This document shows, in pieces, positions 8,129 to 15,100 of a stretch of DNA of 21,680 bases (position 1 is its first letter; each line of letters begins with the position of its first letter). A program made the translations under genes and the position numbers. The stretch spans positions 1 to 21,680 of the forward strand of contig CAKZJM010000298.1 in the NCBI GenBank assembly GCA_936943315.1. Direction: 5' to 3'. The notes below the pieces were generated by a model. It did not search any database. It was not told the origin of the DNA and worked only from the letters and a program-made list of their open reading frames with translations. The DNA comes from an uncultured Methylophilus sp. (GTDB lineage: Bacteria > Pseudomonadota > Gammaproteobacteria > Burkholderiales > Methylophilaceae).

Positions 8129-8156
8129 AAAAAAAGAGGCCGCAGCCTCTTTTTTT
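8129..8156 (-). terminator. Terminator or attenuator hairpin between rplT and pheS
   Basis: A perfect 12-base-pair stem (8129-8140 and 8145-8156) with a 4-base loop, GAGGC/GCCTC core and seven T residues on the 3' side forms a textbook intrinsic terminator in the leftward direction. It begins only 11 bases past the rplT stop. Because pheST lies just downstream in the same direction, it may act as a partial terminator that lowers pheST relative to the ribosomal proteins. Confidence 0.85.
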
Positions 8157-8167
8157 GGTAGGTCTGA

Positions 8168-8527
8168 TTAGGCGCTTAAACCTGTTTTAGCCAATTCTAC
8201 AAACTTGGCAAAAGCAGCTTTGTCAAACACGGCCAGATCAGCCAATACTTTACGGTCAACTTCAACCGCAGATTTTTTCAGACCGTTCATGAAACGGCTG
8301 TATGTCAAACCAGCTTCACGGGCTGCCGCGTTAATACGGGCAATCCACAGGGCGCGGAATTGACGTTTTTTCTGACGACGGTCACGGTATGCGTATTGAC
8401 CGGCTTTCATCACCGCCTGTTTGGCAACGCGGTAAACGTTCTTACGACGACCACGGTAACCTTTAGCAGCATTTAAAACTTTTTTGTGTTTTGCGCGTGC
8501 AATGACGCCACGTTTTACTCTAGGCAT
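8168..8527 (-). CDS. rplT: 50S ribosomal protein L20
   Basis: The 119-residue basic protein matches L20 over its whole length: MPRVKRGVIARAKHKKVLNA, the GYRGRRKNVYRVAKQAVMKA helix and the C-terminal domain with RFMNGLKKSAVEVDRKVLADLAV. L20 binds 23S rRNA early in large-subunit assembly and in E. coli represses the rpmI-rplT mRNA. AAGGAGA stands 7 bases before the ATG. The gene follows rpmI after 10 bases and is followed by a strong hairpin. Confidence 0.98.
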   Translation of the reverse strand: MPRVKRGVIARAKHKKVLNAAKGYRGRRKNVYRVAKQAVMKAGQYAYRDRRQKKRQFRALWIARINAAAREAGLTYSRFMNGLKKSAVEVDRKVLADLAVFDKAAFAKFVELAKTGLSA

Positions 8528-8537
8528 GTCGGTCTCC

Positions 8538-8735
8538 TTATTGTGTTGGCATCATTGCGCGGACGCGTTTCACGTCTGTCGCAGAAATAATGGAGGTACC
8601 GCGCAGCTTACGCTTTTGCTTGGTGGTTTTCTTAGTCAGGATGTGGCGCAAGTGAGAGTGCGTACGCTTCACTTTACCGTTACCCAAGAACTTGAAGCGC
8701 TTTTTGGCGCTGCTCTTTGTCTTCATCTTTGGCAT
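8538..8735 (-). CDS. rpmI: 50S ribosomal protein L35
   Basis: The 65-residue, lysine- and arginine-rich protein has the L35 pattern: MPKMKTKSSAKKRFKFLGNG at the start, then KRTHSHLRHIL and TKQKRKLRG. It is a component of the large ribosomal subunit. AAGGAGA lies just upstream at normal spacing. The 69-base gap after infC could hold regulatory RNA, but I see no clear hairpin there. Confidence 0.98.
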   Translation of the reverse strand: MPKMKTKSSAKKRFKFLGNGKVKRTHSHLRHILTKKTTKQKRKLRGTSIISATDVKRVRAMMPTQ

Positions 8736-8804
8736 TTTGGTCTCCTTAGAGGTTAAATAAAGAGTGAGTAGGCAGCCAATTTAGCCATATCACTCCAAAA
8801 ATAC

Positions 8805-9371
8805 TTATTCTGCTTTTTCAGCAGGTTTGTCCGCTTTTTTAGCGACCGGGACGGCTTTCTTGGCCGGAGCCAACACCATCACCATCTGGCGGCCTTCCAT
8901 TTTAGGATACTGCTCAACCAAGGCATGTTCTGCCAGGTCAGATTCCAGACGCTTCAACAGCGCCAGGCCAAATTCCTGGTGTGTAATTTCGCGACCACGG
9001 AAACGCAAGCTAATTTTTGCTTTATCACCATCACCCAAAAAGCGGATGATATTACGCAACTTGATGTTGTAGTCGCCGTCATCGGTGCCAGGTCTAAACT
9101 TGACCTCTTTGATTTGCACCTGTTTTTGTTTCAGTTTTTGCTCGTGCAGACGCTTGCTTTCAGCATATTTGAACTTGCCGTAATCCATCAAACGGCACAC
9201 AGGCGGTGCAGCATTTGGTGCGATTTCAACAATATCAATATCCGCTTCTTCGGCTTTGGCAAAGGCCTCTTTAAGACTCATCACGCCTAACGGTTCGCCA
9301 TCTACACCGACTAAACGCACTTGTGGCGCAGTAATATCGCCGTTAATGCGTGTATCTTTATCTTGAGCTAT
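8805..9371 (-). CDS. infC: Translation initiation factor IF-3, with an AUA start
   Basis: IF-3 binds the 30S subunit, keeps the subunits apart and checks start-codon pairing. The C-terminal domain is recognised by KEVKFRPGTDDGDYNIKLRN and KISLRFRGREITHQEFGL, the N-terminal domain by RINGDITAPQVRLVGVDGEP. The first canonical in-frame start (GTG at 9320) falls inside the N-terminal domain and would delete the conserved RINGDIT stretch. Extending upstream, the frame is open to an ATA at 9371, 6 bases after AGGGG, giving 188 residues beginning IAQDKDTRING. IF-3 genes commonly use non-AUG starts such as AUU, because IF-3 then limits its own synthesis. I am confident of the extension and fairly confident of the exact codon. 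Confidence 0.92.
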   Translation of the reverse strand: MAQDKDTRINGDITAPQVRLVGVDGEPLGVMSLKEAFAKAEEADIDIVEIAPNAAPPVCRLMDYGKFKYAESKRLHEQKLKQKQVQIKEVKFRPGTDDGDYNIKLRNIIRFLGDGDKAKISLRFRGREITHQEFGLALLKRLESDLAEHALVEQYPKMEGRQMVMVLAPAKKAVPVAKKADKPAEKAE

Positions 9372-9382
9372 AACAATCCCCT
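9369..9382 (-). promoter_or_regulatory. Ribosome binding site and rare AUA start of infC
   Basis: On the minus strand AGGGG (9378-9382) is followed after ATTGTT by ATA (9369-9371). No ATG, GTG or TTG in this frame lies at a useful distance from the Shine-Dalgarno sequence. Autoregulation by start-codon discrimination, as for infC in E. coli, is the expected role. Confidence 0.7.
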
Positions 9383-9414
9383 AACAATAAACAAAGCCGC
9401 ACGGATACCCGAAA

Positions 9415-11337
9415 TCAGACCCGGTTTTGGATGTCTTGCTGTATTTGCGCGACAAACGCATCTACCGACATCACACCCAGATCTTCACCTTTTCTGGTAC
9501 GTACGGCCACTTGACCATTTTGCATTTCCTTATCGCCAACCACAATCAGATAAGGTAATTTTTGCAAACTATGTTCGCGTATTTTATAGGTAATCTTCTC
9601 ATTTCTCAAGTCGAAATCGCATCGAATACCATTTTTCTTCAATTTTTCAACCACTTGGCGCACATAATCAGCCTGATTATCTGAAATATTGAGCACCATC
9701 ACCTGTACAGGCGACAGCCAGACTGGCATCGCACCAGCAAAGTTTTCAATCAAAATGCCTAAAAAACGCTCCATGGAACCAACAATGGCACGGTGCAGCA
9801 TGATAGGACGCTGGCGAGTGTTATCCTCAGCCACATATTCTGCACCTAAGCGCTCAGGCAGGTTCGGGTCCAGCTGGATCGTGCCGCATTGCCACATCCG
9901 GCCCAGTGAGTCTTTGAGGGTGAACTCGATTTTAGGGCCATAAAAAGCGCCTTCGCCAGGCTGGTATTCAAACTCCAGACCATTGGCTTTAATGGCATTG
10001 GCAAGGGCAGTTTCAGCCATATCCCAGGCCTCTTCGGTCCCCACGCGCTTTTCCGGGCGGGTAGACAACTTAACAATCACATCATCAAAACCAAAATCTT
10101 TGTAGACTTCGTATAGCATTTTGATGAAGTCAGCCACTTCGGCTTCGACTTGCGACTCCATACAGAAAATGTGCGCATCATCCTGCGTGAAGCCACGCAC
10201 GCGCATCAGGCCATGCAAGGAGCCTGAAGGCTCATTACGGTGGCAGGAGCCAAACTCAGCCAACCGTAATGGCAAATCACGGTAGCTATGCAGACTGCTA
10301 TTAAAAATCTGAATATGGCCAGGACAGTTCATCGGCTTGACCGCATAATCGCGGCTTTCCGATTGAGTCACAAACATATTGTCACGGTAGTTTTGCCAGT
10401 GGCCGGACTTTTCCCACAGTGTTTTATCCAGCACCGTTGGCGTACGCACTTCCTGATAGTCGTATTCCTTGAACTTGGCACGCATGTACTGTTCAACTTC
10501 TTGCCAGATCACCCAGCCACGCGGATGCCAGAACACCATGCCCGGTGCATCGTCTTGCATATGATAGAAGTCCAACTGCTTGCCCAGTTTGCGGTGATCG
10601 CGCTTTTCCGCCTCTTCCAGCATATGCAGGTAAGCTTCCAGCTCATCTTTATTGCGCCAGGCAGTGCCATACACGCGTTGCAGCATTTCGTTATTGCTGT
10701 CACCGCGCCAGTAAGCGCCTGCCAGCTTCATCAATTTAAACGCTTTAAGTTTGCCTGTATTCGGCACGTGCGGTCCGCGGCACAAGTCGGTGAAACTGCC
10801 CTCAGAGTACAAAGACACATCTTCATTGCTGGGGATGCTGGCAATAATCTCAGCCTTGTAATGCTCGTTAATGCCTTTGAAGTAAGCCACGGCTTCATCG
10901 CGCGGCAACACCTTGCGCTCGACTTTTTCGTCTTTTTTGGCCAGCTCGACCATTTTCTTTTCAATCGCGGCCAAGTCGTCAGGCGTAAACGGACGCTTGT
11001 AGCTAAAGTCGTAGTAAAAGCCGTTATCGATGACGGGACCAATGGTCACCTGTGCGTCCGGGAACAGTTCTTTCACCGCATAGGCCAGCAAGTGCGCCGT
11101 AGAGTGACGGATCACCTCCAGGCCTTCATCGTTTTTATCGGTGATGATGGCAAGGTCAACATCCTGCTCGATCAAATAGCTGGTATCCACCAACTTGGCT
11201 TCTTGGCCTGGATGGGTCACTTTGCCGGCCAATGCCGCTTTCGCCAATCCGGTACCGATATTGGCAGCCACATCGGCCACTGTCACGGCGTGTTCAAACT
11301 GTCTTACTGACCCATCGGGTAATCGAATATTCGGCAT
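9415..11337 (-). CDS. thrS: Threonine-tRNA ligase
   Basis: The 640-residue protein has the full ThrRS layout. A TGS domain spans about 1-61. The editing domain carries His78-x3-His82 (HSTAHLLAY) and the DLCRGPHV cysteine motif. The class II core has MNCPGHIQIF, RNEPSGSLHGLMRVRGFTQD and HRAIVGSMERFLGILIE, and the C-terminal anticodon-binding domain covers about 535-640. It charges tRNA-Thr and hydrolyses Ser-tRNA-Thr. It heads the cluster that continues into infC 43 bases later. Upstream is the terminator of tRNA-Val, so a promoter within 11338-11389 or read-through is needed; I could not pick one. GAGG lies very close to the ATG. Confidence 0.98.
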   Translation of the reverse strand: MPNIRLPDGSVRQFEHAVTVADVAANIGTGLAKAALAGKVTHPGQEAKLVDTSYLIEQDVDLAIITDKNDEGLEVIRHSTAHLLAYAVKELFPDAQVTIGPVIDNGFYYDFSYKRPFTPDDLAAIEKKMVELAKKDEKVERKVLPRDEAVAYFKGINEHYKAEIIASIPSNEDVSLYSEGSFTDLCRGPHVPNTGKLKAFKLMKLAGAYWRGDSNNEMLQRVYGTAWRNKDELEAYLHMLEEAEKRDHRKLGKQLDFYHMQDDAPGMVFWHPRGWVIWQEVEQYMRAKFKEYDYQEVRTPTVLDKTLWEKSGHWQNYRDNMFVTQSESRDYAVKPMNCPGHIQIFNSSLHSYRDLPLRLAEFGSCHRNEPSGSLHGLMRVRGFTQDDAHIFCMESQVEAEVADFIKMLYEVYKDFGFDDVIVKLSTRPEKRVGTEEAWDMAETALANAIKANGLEFEYQPGEGAFYGPKIEFTLKDSLGRMWQCGTIQLDPNLPERLGAEYVAEDNTRQRPIMLHRAIVGSMERFLGILIENFAGAMPVWLSPVQVMVLNISDNQADYVRQVVEKLKKNGIRCDFDLRNEKITYKIREHSLQKLPYLIVVGDKEMQNGQVAVRTRKGEDLGVMSVDAFVAQIQQDIQNRV

Positions 11338-11389
11338 GCCTCATCCGTCAAATTGATCAATCACGTGCCTTGCAAACGGCACAAATAAT

Positions 11390-11415
11390 AAAAGCCGTTA
11401 ATTATAACGGCTTTT
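11390..11415. terminator. Terminator after tRNA-Val
   Basis: An 11-base-pair stem AAAAGCCGTTA/TAACGGCTTTT with a 4-base loop lies 8 bases past the tRNA-Val 3' end. On the minus strand it is followed by TTTTATTATTT, fitting termination of the leftward tRNA transcript ahead of thrS. Confidence 0.85.
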
Positions 11416-11422
11416 TTAAATT

Positions 11423-11499
11423 TGGTAGTCGCGAATGGACTCGAACCATCGACCCCCACCATGTCAAGGTGGTGCTCTAACCAGCTGAGCTACGCGACT
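11423..11499 (-). tRNA. tRNA-Val(GAC)
   Basis: A complete 77-nucleotide cloverleaf reads on the minus strand. The acceptor stem AGTCGCG pairs with CGCGACT, followed by discriminator A and an encoded CCA. The D arm is GCTC/GAGC. The anticodon stem CCACC/GGTGG has loop TTGACAT, giving anticodon GAC. The T arm is GATGG/CCATT with TTCGAGT. It reads valine codons GUC and GUU. A good promoter precedes it and a terminator follows. Confidence 0.96.
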
Positions 11500-11540
11500 A
11501 TAGTATTGACCGCTTTTGCTGCAAATCAATAAGGTTGCGC

Positions 11541-11569
11541 ATTCTATCCGAAAGCCTGCGGTTAGGCAA
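11541..11569 (-). promoter_or_regulatory. Sigma70-type promoter of tRNA-Val
   Basis: On the minus strand TTGCCT (11564-11569, 4 of 6 consensus) and TAGAAT (11541-11546, 5 of 6) are separated by exactly 17 bases. The expected start lies about 35 bases before the mature tRNA 5' end. It faces away from the promoter-like element of the divergent oxygenase gene. Confidence 0.65.
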
Positions 11570-11581
11570 TGGTATCCCGCT

Positions 11582-11587
11582 TATAAT
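11582..11587 (+). promoter_or_regulatory. -10 element of the oxygenase gene, possibly leaderless
   Basis: A perfect TATAAT lies only 6 bases before the ATG at 11594, so transcription would begin at or next to the start codon. No Shine-Dalgarno sequence precedes this ATG. The -35 region is poor (CGGTTA at 17 bases). Confidence 0.5.
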
Positions 11588-11593
11588 GTGCGC

Positions 11594-12256
11594 ATGACCC
11601 GCGTACCCGCCATTTCACTGCCTGACAATATGCTTGAGACCATGATTGATACCCTGGCGAGCCAAGCGTATTGTGTCATCGACGATTTTTTACCGGATGA
11701 CTTAACCGCTGCCTTGCGCGCAATTGCGCTGGAGCGGCAACAGCAAGGCCGGATGCATCAGGCAGGCACCGGCCAATCAGCCATTACTAACCTGAATATA
11801 CGCGGTGACCAGATTGCCTGGCTGGAAAACGATGATGCCCACCCTGCCATTCAACACTACCTGGCCTTACTACAAGAAGTGCAACAGGCCACCAACAGGC
11901 ACCTGATGATGGGACTCGCCCAGTTTGAAACCCACTTTGCCATTTATCCGGCGGGCTCTGGCGGGTATGCCACGCATATAGACCAGTTTCGCAATCACAG
12001 GGAACAGCCAACGCCTGGCGCCCGCACACTGACTTCGATTATTTATTTGAACGACCACTGGCCGGAAGAGGCTGGCGGTGCACTGCGTTTATACCTGGAT
12101 GAACACGACCAAACGCCCGCCGCAGAGGCCAGACATCTGGACATTGCGCCATTGGGCGGCAGACTGGTATTATTTTTAGCGGCCAGGTTCTGGCATGAGG
12201 TGCTCCCCGCCAGGCTGCCACGCGTCAGCGTCACGGGCTGGTTTAAAACCCGCTAG
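11594..12256 (+). CDS. 2-oxoglutarate/Fe(II)-dependent oxygenase
   Basis: The 220-residue protein has the double-stranded beta-helix dioxygenase signature. The iron-binding triad is His128-x-Asp130 (YATHIDQF) and His201 (FWHEV), and Arg210 (PRVSVTGWF) is the likely 2-oxoglutarate ligand. The pattern resembles the prolyl-hydroxylase/SM-20 group. The substrate is unknown; a ribosomal or other protein hydroxylation is plausible by family. I chose the ATG at 11594; the frame runs further upstream to a TTG at 11516, but that overlaps the tRNA-Val promoter. ATGs at codons 13 and 17 are possible alternatives. The gene ends 3 bases from the stop of the convergent transglycosylase gene, with no terminator between them. 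Confidence 0.85.
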   Translation: MTRVPAISLPDNMLETMIDTLASQAYCVIDDFLPDDLTAALRAIALERQQQGRMHQAGTGQSAITNLNIRGDQIAWLENDDAHPAIQHYLALLQEVQQATNRHLMMGLAQFETHFAIYPAGSGGYATHIDQFRNHREQPTPGARTLTSIIYLNDHWPEEAGGALRLYLDEHDQTPAAEARHLDIAPLGGRLVLFLAARFWHEVLPARLPRVSVTGWFKTR

Positions 12257-12259
12257 CGA

Positions 12260-13492
12260 TTACTGCGCTGACTGTACCTGTGCCGTCAGCCGGCTATAAA
12301 TGTCCGCACCAGCGTATCCGTCTTGGGGCAACCCTTTGCTAGCCTGATAGCGCCGGATAGCGGCTTGCGTCTTGGCGCCAGGGAATCCGTCCGGCGTCCC
12401 GCAATCGAAGCCTTTGGCATTGAGCGCTTCCTGCAAGCTCCACATCTGCTGGTAACTCAAAGCGGGCGGCTCGGGCGGCATCCACAAGGTATACGTATCT
12501 TGCCGCAGCTGCTGGCTCAACAACGACACTGCCAGCGCATAATTCACCGAGCGGTTCCACTGCATAATCACGTCAAAATTAGGGAACACCATATACGCCG
12601 GGCCATCATAGCCTTGCGGCAATAGTATCGCAGCCTGTGGCAGGTTCAAGGCAGTGTCAGGCACGCCAGCCACCCCAGCTTTCACCCACTCGCTGACCGG
12701 CTTATTGAGTTGCCACTGTGCCTGGCTGTAATCAAAGCCCGGCGGTAAAGCCACCTGAAAACTGACCGGTTTGCCAGGCTGCCATCCGGCTTGTGCCAGA
12801 TAATTGGCGGCTGAACTAAAAATATCTGGATACGAAGCCCAGATATCGATCTTGCCATCTGCATCTGCATCCACACCATATTTAAGCAAGGTAGTCGGCA
12901 TAAACTGCATATGGCCGGTTGCGCCCGCCCATGACCCAACCACCGGTTCATCATAGCGTTGCTCACGTTGCACCACACGCATGAGGTTAAACAGTTCACG
13001 CTTAAAAAACTCAGCCCGGCGGCCTTCATACGACAGGGTGGCTAATGCGGAGGCCAGCGGAATATCACCCATAAACCCGCCAAAATTAGTTTCCAGCCCC
13101 CAAAAGGCCACCAGCACCTCCCTGGGCACCTGGTATAACTCTTCGACCACATAGAGTACGCCCTGGTAGTCTTGCATCATCTGCTTGCCTTTGCCGACCA
13201 CGCGAGGATTAATACGGCGGTTTACATAGGCAGAAAAGCTGGTAACAAACTCGGGTTGCTTGCGGTCAAGCTCAATCACGCGTGGCAAATAGGTAACTTG
13301 ACTCAAGGTCGCATCGACTGCGGCAGGCGCAATCTGCAAATCAATCGCTTCCTGGTGTACACCCACCAGCCAGGCCTGAAAGCCATCTGCGTCATCCGCA
13401 CGGCTCCACTCCCCGGCCATGAGTAAACAGCTCATTAATAGCCCGCTGACTGCTCCCTGCCACTTACCGTTGTGTTGTTTCATACTTTTCAT
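12260..13492 (-). CDS. Lytic murein transglycosylase, MltB family
   Basis: The 410-residue protein starts with a signal-peptide-like segment (KQHNGKWQGAVSGLLMSCLL, cleavage near residue 31), so it acts in the periplasm. The MltB/Slt35-type catalytic domain follows, with the catalytic Glu134 in WGLETNFGG and the SWAGATGHMQFMPTT motif. A peptidoglycan-binding domain lies at about 345-405 (LQEALNAKGFDCGTPDGFPG). It cleaves the glycan strand to form 1,6-anhydro-muramic acid ends. The ATG at 13492 overlaps the stop of the upstream gene as ATGA, which fixes the start; a longer frame to 13660 only runs back through that gene. There is no lipobox cysteine after the signal segment, so it is probably soluble. 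Confidence 0.92.
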   Translation of the reverse strand: MKSMKQHNGKWQGAVSGLLMSCLLMAGEWSRADDADGFQAWLVGVHQEAIDLQIAPAAVDATLSQVTYLPRVIELDRKQPEFVTSFSAYVNRRINPRVVGKGKQMMQDYQGVLYVVEELYQVPREVLVAFWGLETNFGGFMGDIPLASALATLSYEGRRAEFFKRELFNLMRVVQREQRYDEPVVGSWAGATGHMQFMPTTLLKYGVDADADGKIDIWASYPDIFSSAANYLAQAGWQPGKPVSFQVALPPGFDYSQAQWQLNKPVSEWVKAGVAGVPDTALNLPQAAILLPQGYDGPAYMVFPNFDVIMQWNRSVNYALAVSLLSQQLRQDTYTLWMPPEPPALSYQQMWSLQEALNAKGFDCGTPDGFPGAKTQAAIRRYQASKGLPQDGYAGADIYSRLTAQVQSAQ

Positions 13493-14331
13493 TGCGTGAC
13501 TTTGAGACTGGATAAAATAGAAGCATAGCCTGCCCGGTAATCTGCAAACTGCGGCTTGAACCCTGTTTGCTGTAAAAACCGGCCTTGGATGCGCTTGCCA
13601 GATTGCGGCTGCAATGGCGGCGTTTCGGGTGCTGGCACATGCTGCTGCGCTGCTAGCCATTGTAAGACTTCGTGCTGCGCTGCTGGCACGCCATCGGTTA
13701 TTATGCAGTGATTTGGTAACGGCCTGCCGTCGGCAACCAATTCATACAGGTGCATCACTGCCGCAGCCACATCCTGTTCATGCACCCGGTTGGTCCAGTG
13801 CGTCTTCGTCGGCCAGCGCGCCTGAGTCTGCAACAACCGTAACAGGTACAAGCGCTGTGGCCCATAAATACCAGACACACGCAATGCAGTATGCCCACAG
13901 CCCAAGCCGTCCAGCAATTGTTCTGCCTCCAGTATCACTTGTCCGTCAGCATCTGCAGGGATCGCTGGCGTGTCCTCATCTATCCATTCGCCCTGCTGCT
14001 CGCCATACACCCCGGTGCTGGAAACAAAGAATACGTGTTTTAAATGAGCCCGTGAAACATGGGCCAACACATGGCGCAGGCCATCCACATAGGTTTGCTG
14101 GTAATTTTGCCCATCTACCGGTGCCAGGCAATAAAGCAGAATATCGGCTTCTATCGCATGCAAGGCAGTTAAACTTTCGCCAGCCACCACATCCAGATAA
14201 AGTGCCTTCGCACCAGCTGGCACGGCTTTATGCGACCGCCTGACAATCGTTAGTTCATGGCCTTGTGCGAGCGTCGCCTGGGCAATCAAGGACCCTAAAC
14301 TACCACACCCTACTTGCAATATCCGCATCAT
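13489..14331 (-). CDS. NAD(P)-binding SDR-type protein, YeeZ-like
   Basis: The 280-residue protein opens with a Rossmann dinucleotide site, MRILQVGCGSLGSLIAQATL (glycines near 8-13). VFFVSSTGVYGEQQG comes in the middle and ALRVSGIYGPQR is typical of the extended short-chain dehydrogenase/epimerase group. It resembles E. coli YeeZ, whose substrate is not known. The canonical YxxxK catalytic pair is not convincing, since the tyrosine in VYG is not followed by lysine at the usual spacing. The gene overlaps the NUDIX gene by one base (TAATG) and the transglycosylase gene by four (ATGA), so the three are translated as one operon. Confidence 0.85.
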   Translation of the reverse strand: MMRILQVGCGSLGSLIAQATLAQGHELTIVRRSHKAVPAGAKALYLDVVAGESLTALHAIEADILLYCLAPVDGQNYQQTYVDGLRHVLAHVSRAHLKHVFFVSSTGVYGEQQGEWIDEDTPAIPADADGQVILEAEQLLDGLGCGHTALRVSGIYGPQRLYLLRLLQTQARWPTKTHWTNRVHEQDVAAAVMHLYELVADGRPLPNHCIITDGVPAAQHEVLQWLAAQQHVPAPETPPLQPQSGKRIQGRFLQQTGFKPQFADYRAGYASILSSLKVTQ

Positions 14332-14930
14332 TAAACCTGCACGCCTGGCAAGGGATGTTTACGCAAATAGCGTTCGGCCAGCAACATGGCCGACATGGTT
14401 TTGCTGTCAGTAATGTCACCGGTTTCTATGGCCTGCATGACTTGCGCGAACGGCCAGACAAACACATCCATCGCCTCATCAATATCTCTGGCATGCTCGC
14501 CCAGGGACAGACCTGTCGCCAGGTAAATATGAATGACTTCGTTTGAATAGCCAATGCAGGGATGTTGAATCCCTAACTTGACCCAAGTTTGCGCCGTGTA
14601 GCCAGTTTCTTCAAGCAACTCGCGCTGACCGGTGGTTAATACCGGCTCACCCGCGTCTATCTTACCCGCAGGCAGCTCAATAAAAACCTGTTTAAGCGGA
14701 TAGCGGAATTGTCTCTCCAGCACCACCTCCCCTGACTGCGTGACCGCAATCACGACCACGGCACCAGGGTGTGTGACATATTCGCGCCCACTGATCACGC
14801 CATTGGGCAGGCGGGCTTCATCGTAACGCACAGTGAGCATTTTGCCCTGCGCCATGATTTCACTAGAGACGGTTGTTTCAACCAGATGCTGGTCATCTTT
14901 TGAGTGTGGGATTGCTTTTTCTTCTGTCAT
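14331..14930 (-). CDS. nudF: NUDIX hydrolase, ADP-ribose pyrophosphatase type
   Basis: The 199 residues contain a perfect Nudix box from Gly89 to Gly110: G-x5-E95-x7-R103-E104-L-x-E107-E108-x-G. The upstream VVLERQFRYPLKQVFIELPAG and the downstream IGYSNEVIHIYLATGL segments fit the ADP-ribose pyrophosphatase subgroup, which cleaves ADP-ribose to AMP and ribose 5-phosphate. The assignment to NudF rather than another ADP-sugar hydrolase is from overall pattern. It is the first gene of the three-gene leftward operon. The 170 bases upstream hold a large palindrome; I could not assign a promoter. Confidence 0.88.
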   Translation of the reverse strand: MTEEKAIPHSKDDQHLVETTVSSEIMAQGKMLTVRYDEARLPNGVISGREYVTHPGAVVVIAVTQSGEVVLERQFRYPLKQVFIELPAGKIDAGEPVLTTGQRELLEETGYTAQTWVKLGIQHPCIGYSNEVIHIYLATGLSLGEHARDIDEAMDVFVWPFAQVMQAIETGDITDSKTMSAMLLAERYLRKHPLPGVQV

Positions 14931-14971
14931 GCCTGAAATCTACTACCTAAACTGATTTTAAAAATCACCGA

Positions 14972-15092
14972 ATAAGTGAGCGAGCGGGATAAAGTGCAAG
15001 GCGCACGGAACGCAATCACCGAGACAGTACACGAAGTACGGCGAGGTGAAGAGTACCGCGCAACGCAGCAATTTGCCCGCGTAGCCACTTAT
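14972..15092. repeat. 121-base imperfect palindrome, probable interspersed repeat
   Basis: The outer arms are ATAAGTG (14972-14978) and CACTTAT (15086-15092). After five unpaired bases on each side they continue with GCGGG (14984-14988) and CCCGC (15076-15080). In the centre, CACC and GGTG flank GTAC, a 5-base ACGAA loop and GTAC. The interior contains AAGGCGC, GGAACGC and related short GC-rich words. The segment is non-coding and is flanked by genes on the same strand. The layout resembles the intergenic palindromic repeats seen in several copies in many bacterial genomes, but only one copy is in this window. Confidence 0.55.
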
Positions 15093-15100
15093 GGCACAAA

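Noticed and set aside
10288..11310. Long rightward reading frame of 340 codons opposite thrS
   Set aside because: It is antisense to a full, motif-complete threonine-tRNA ligase gene, has no recognisable domain and no ribosome site. It is a by-product of the thrS codon pattern.
11365..11382. Hairpin GTGCC/GGCAC in the thrS leader as an operator
   Set aside because: Only five base pairs with an eight-base loop; too weak without comparative support. No T-box features are seen.
11516..11593. Longer start (TTG at 11516) for the oxygenase gene
   Set aside because: It covers the tRNA-Val promoter and has no ribosome site; the added residues are not like the family.
13493..13660. N-terminal extension of the transglycosylase frame by 56 codons
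   Set aside because: It lies wholly inside the upstream YeeZ-like gene and would bury the signal peptide. The ATG at 13492 overlaps the upstream stop as ATGA.
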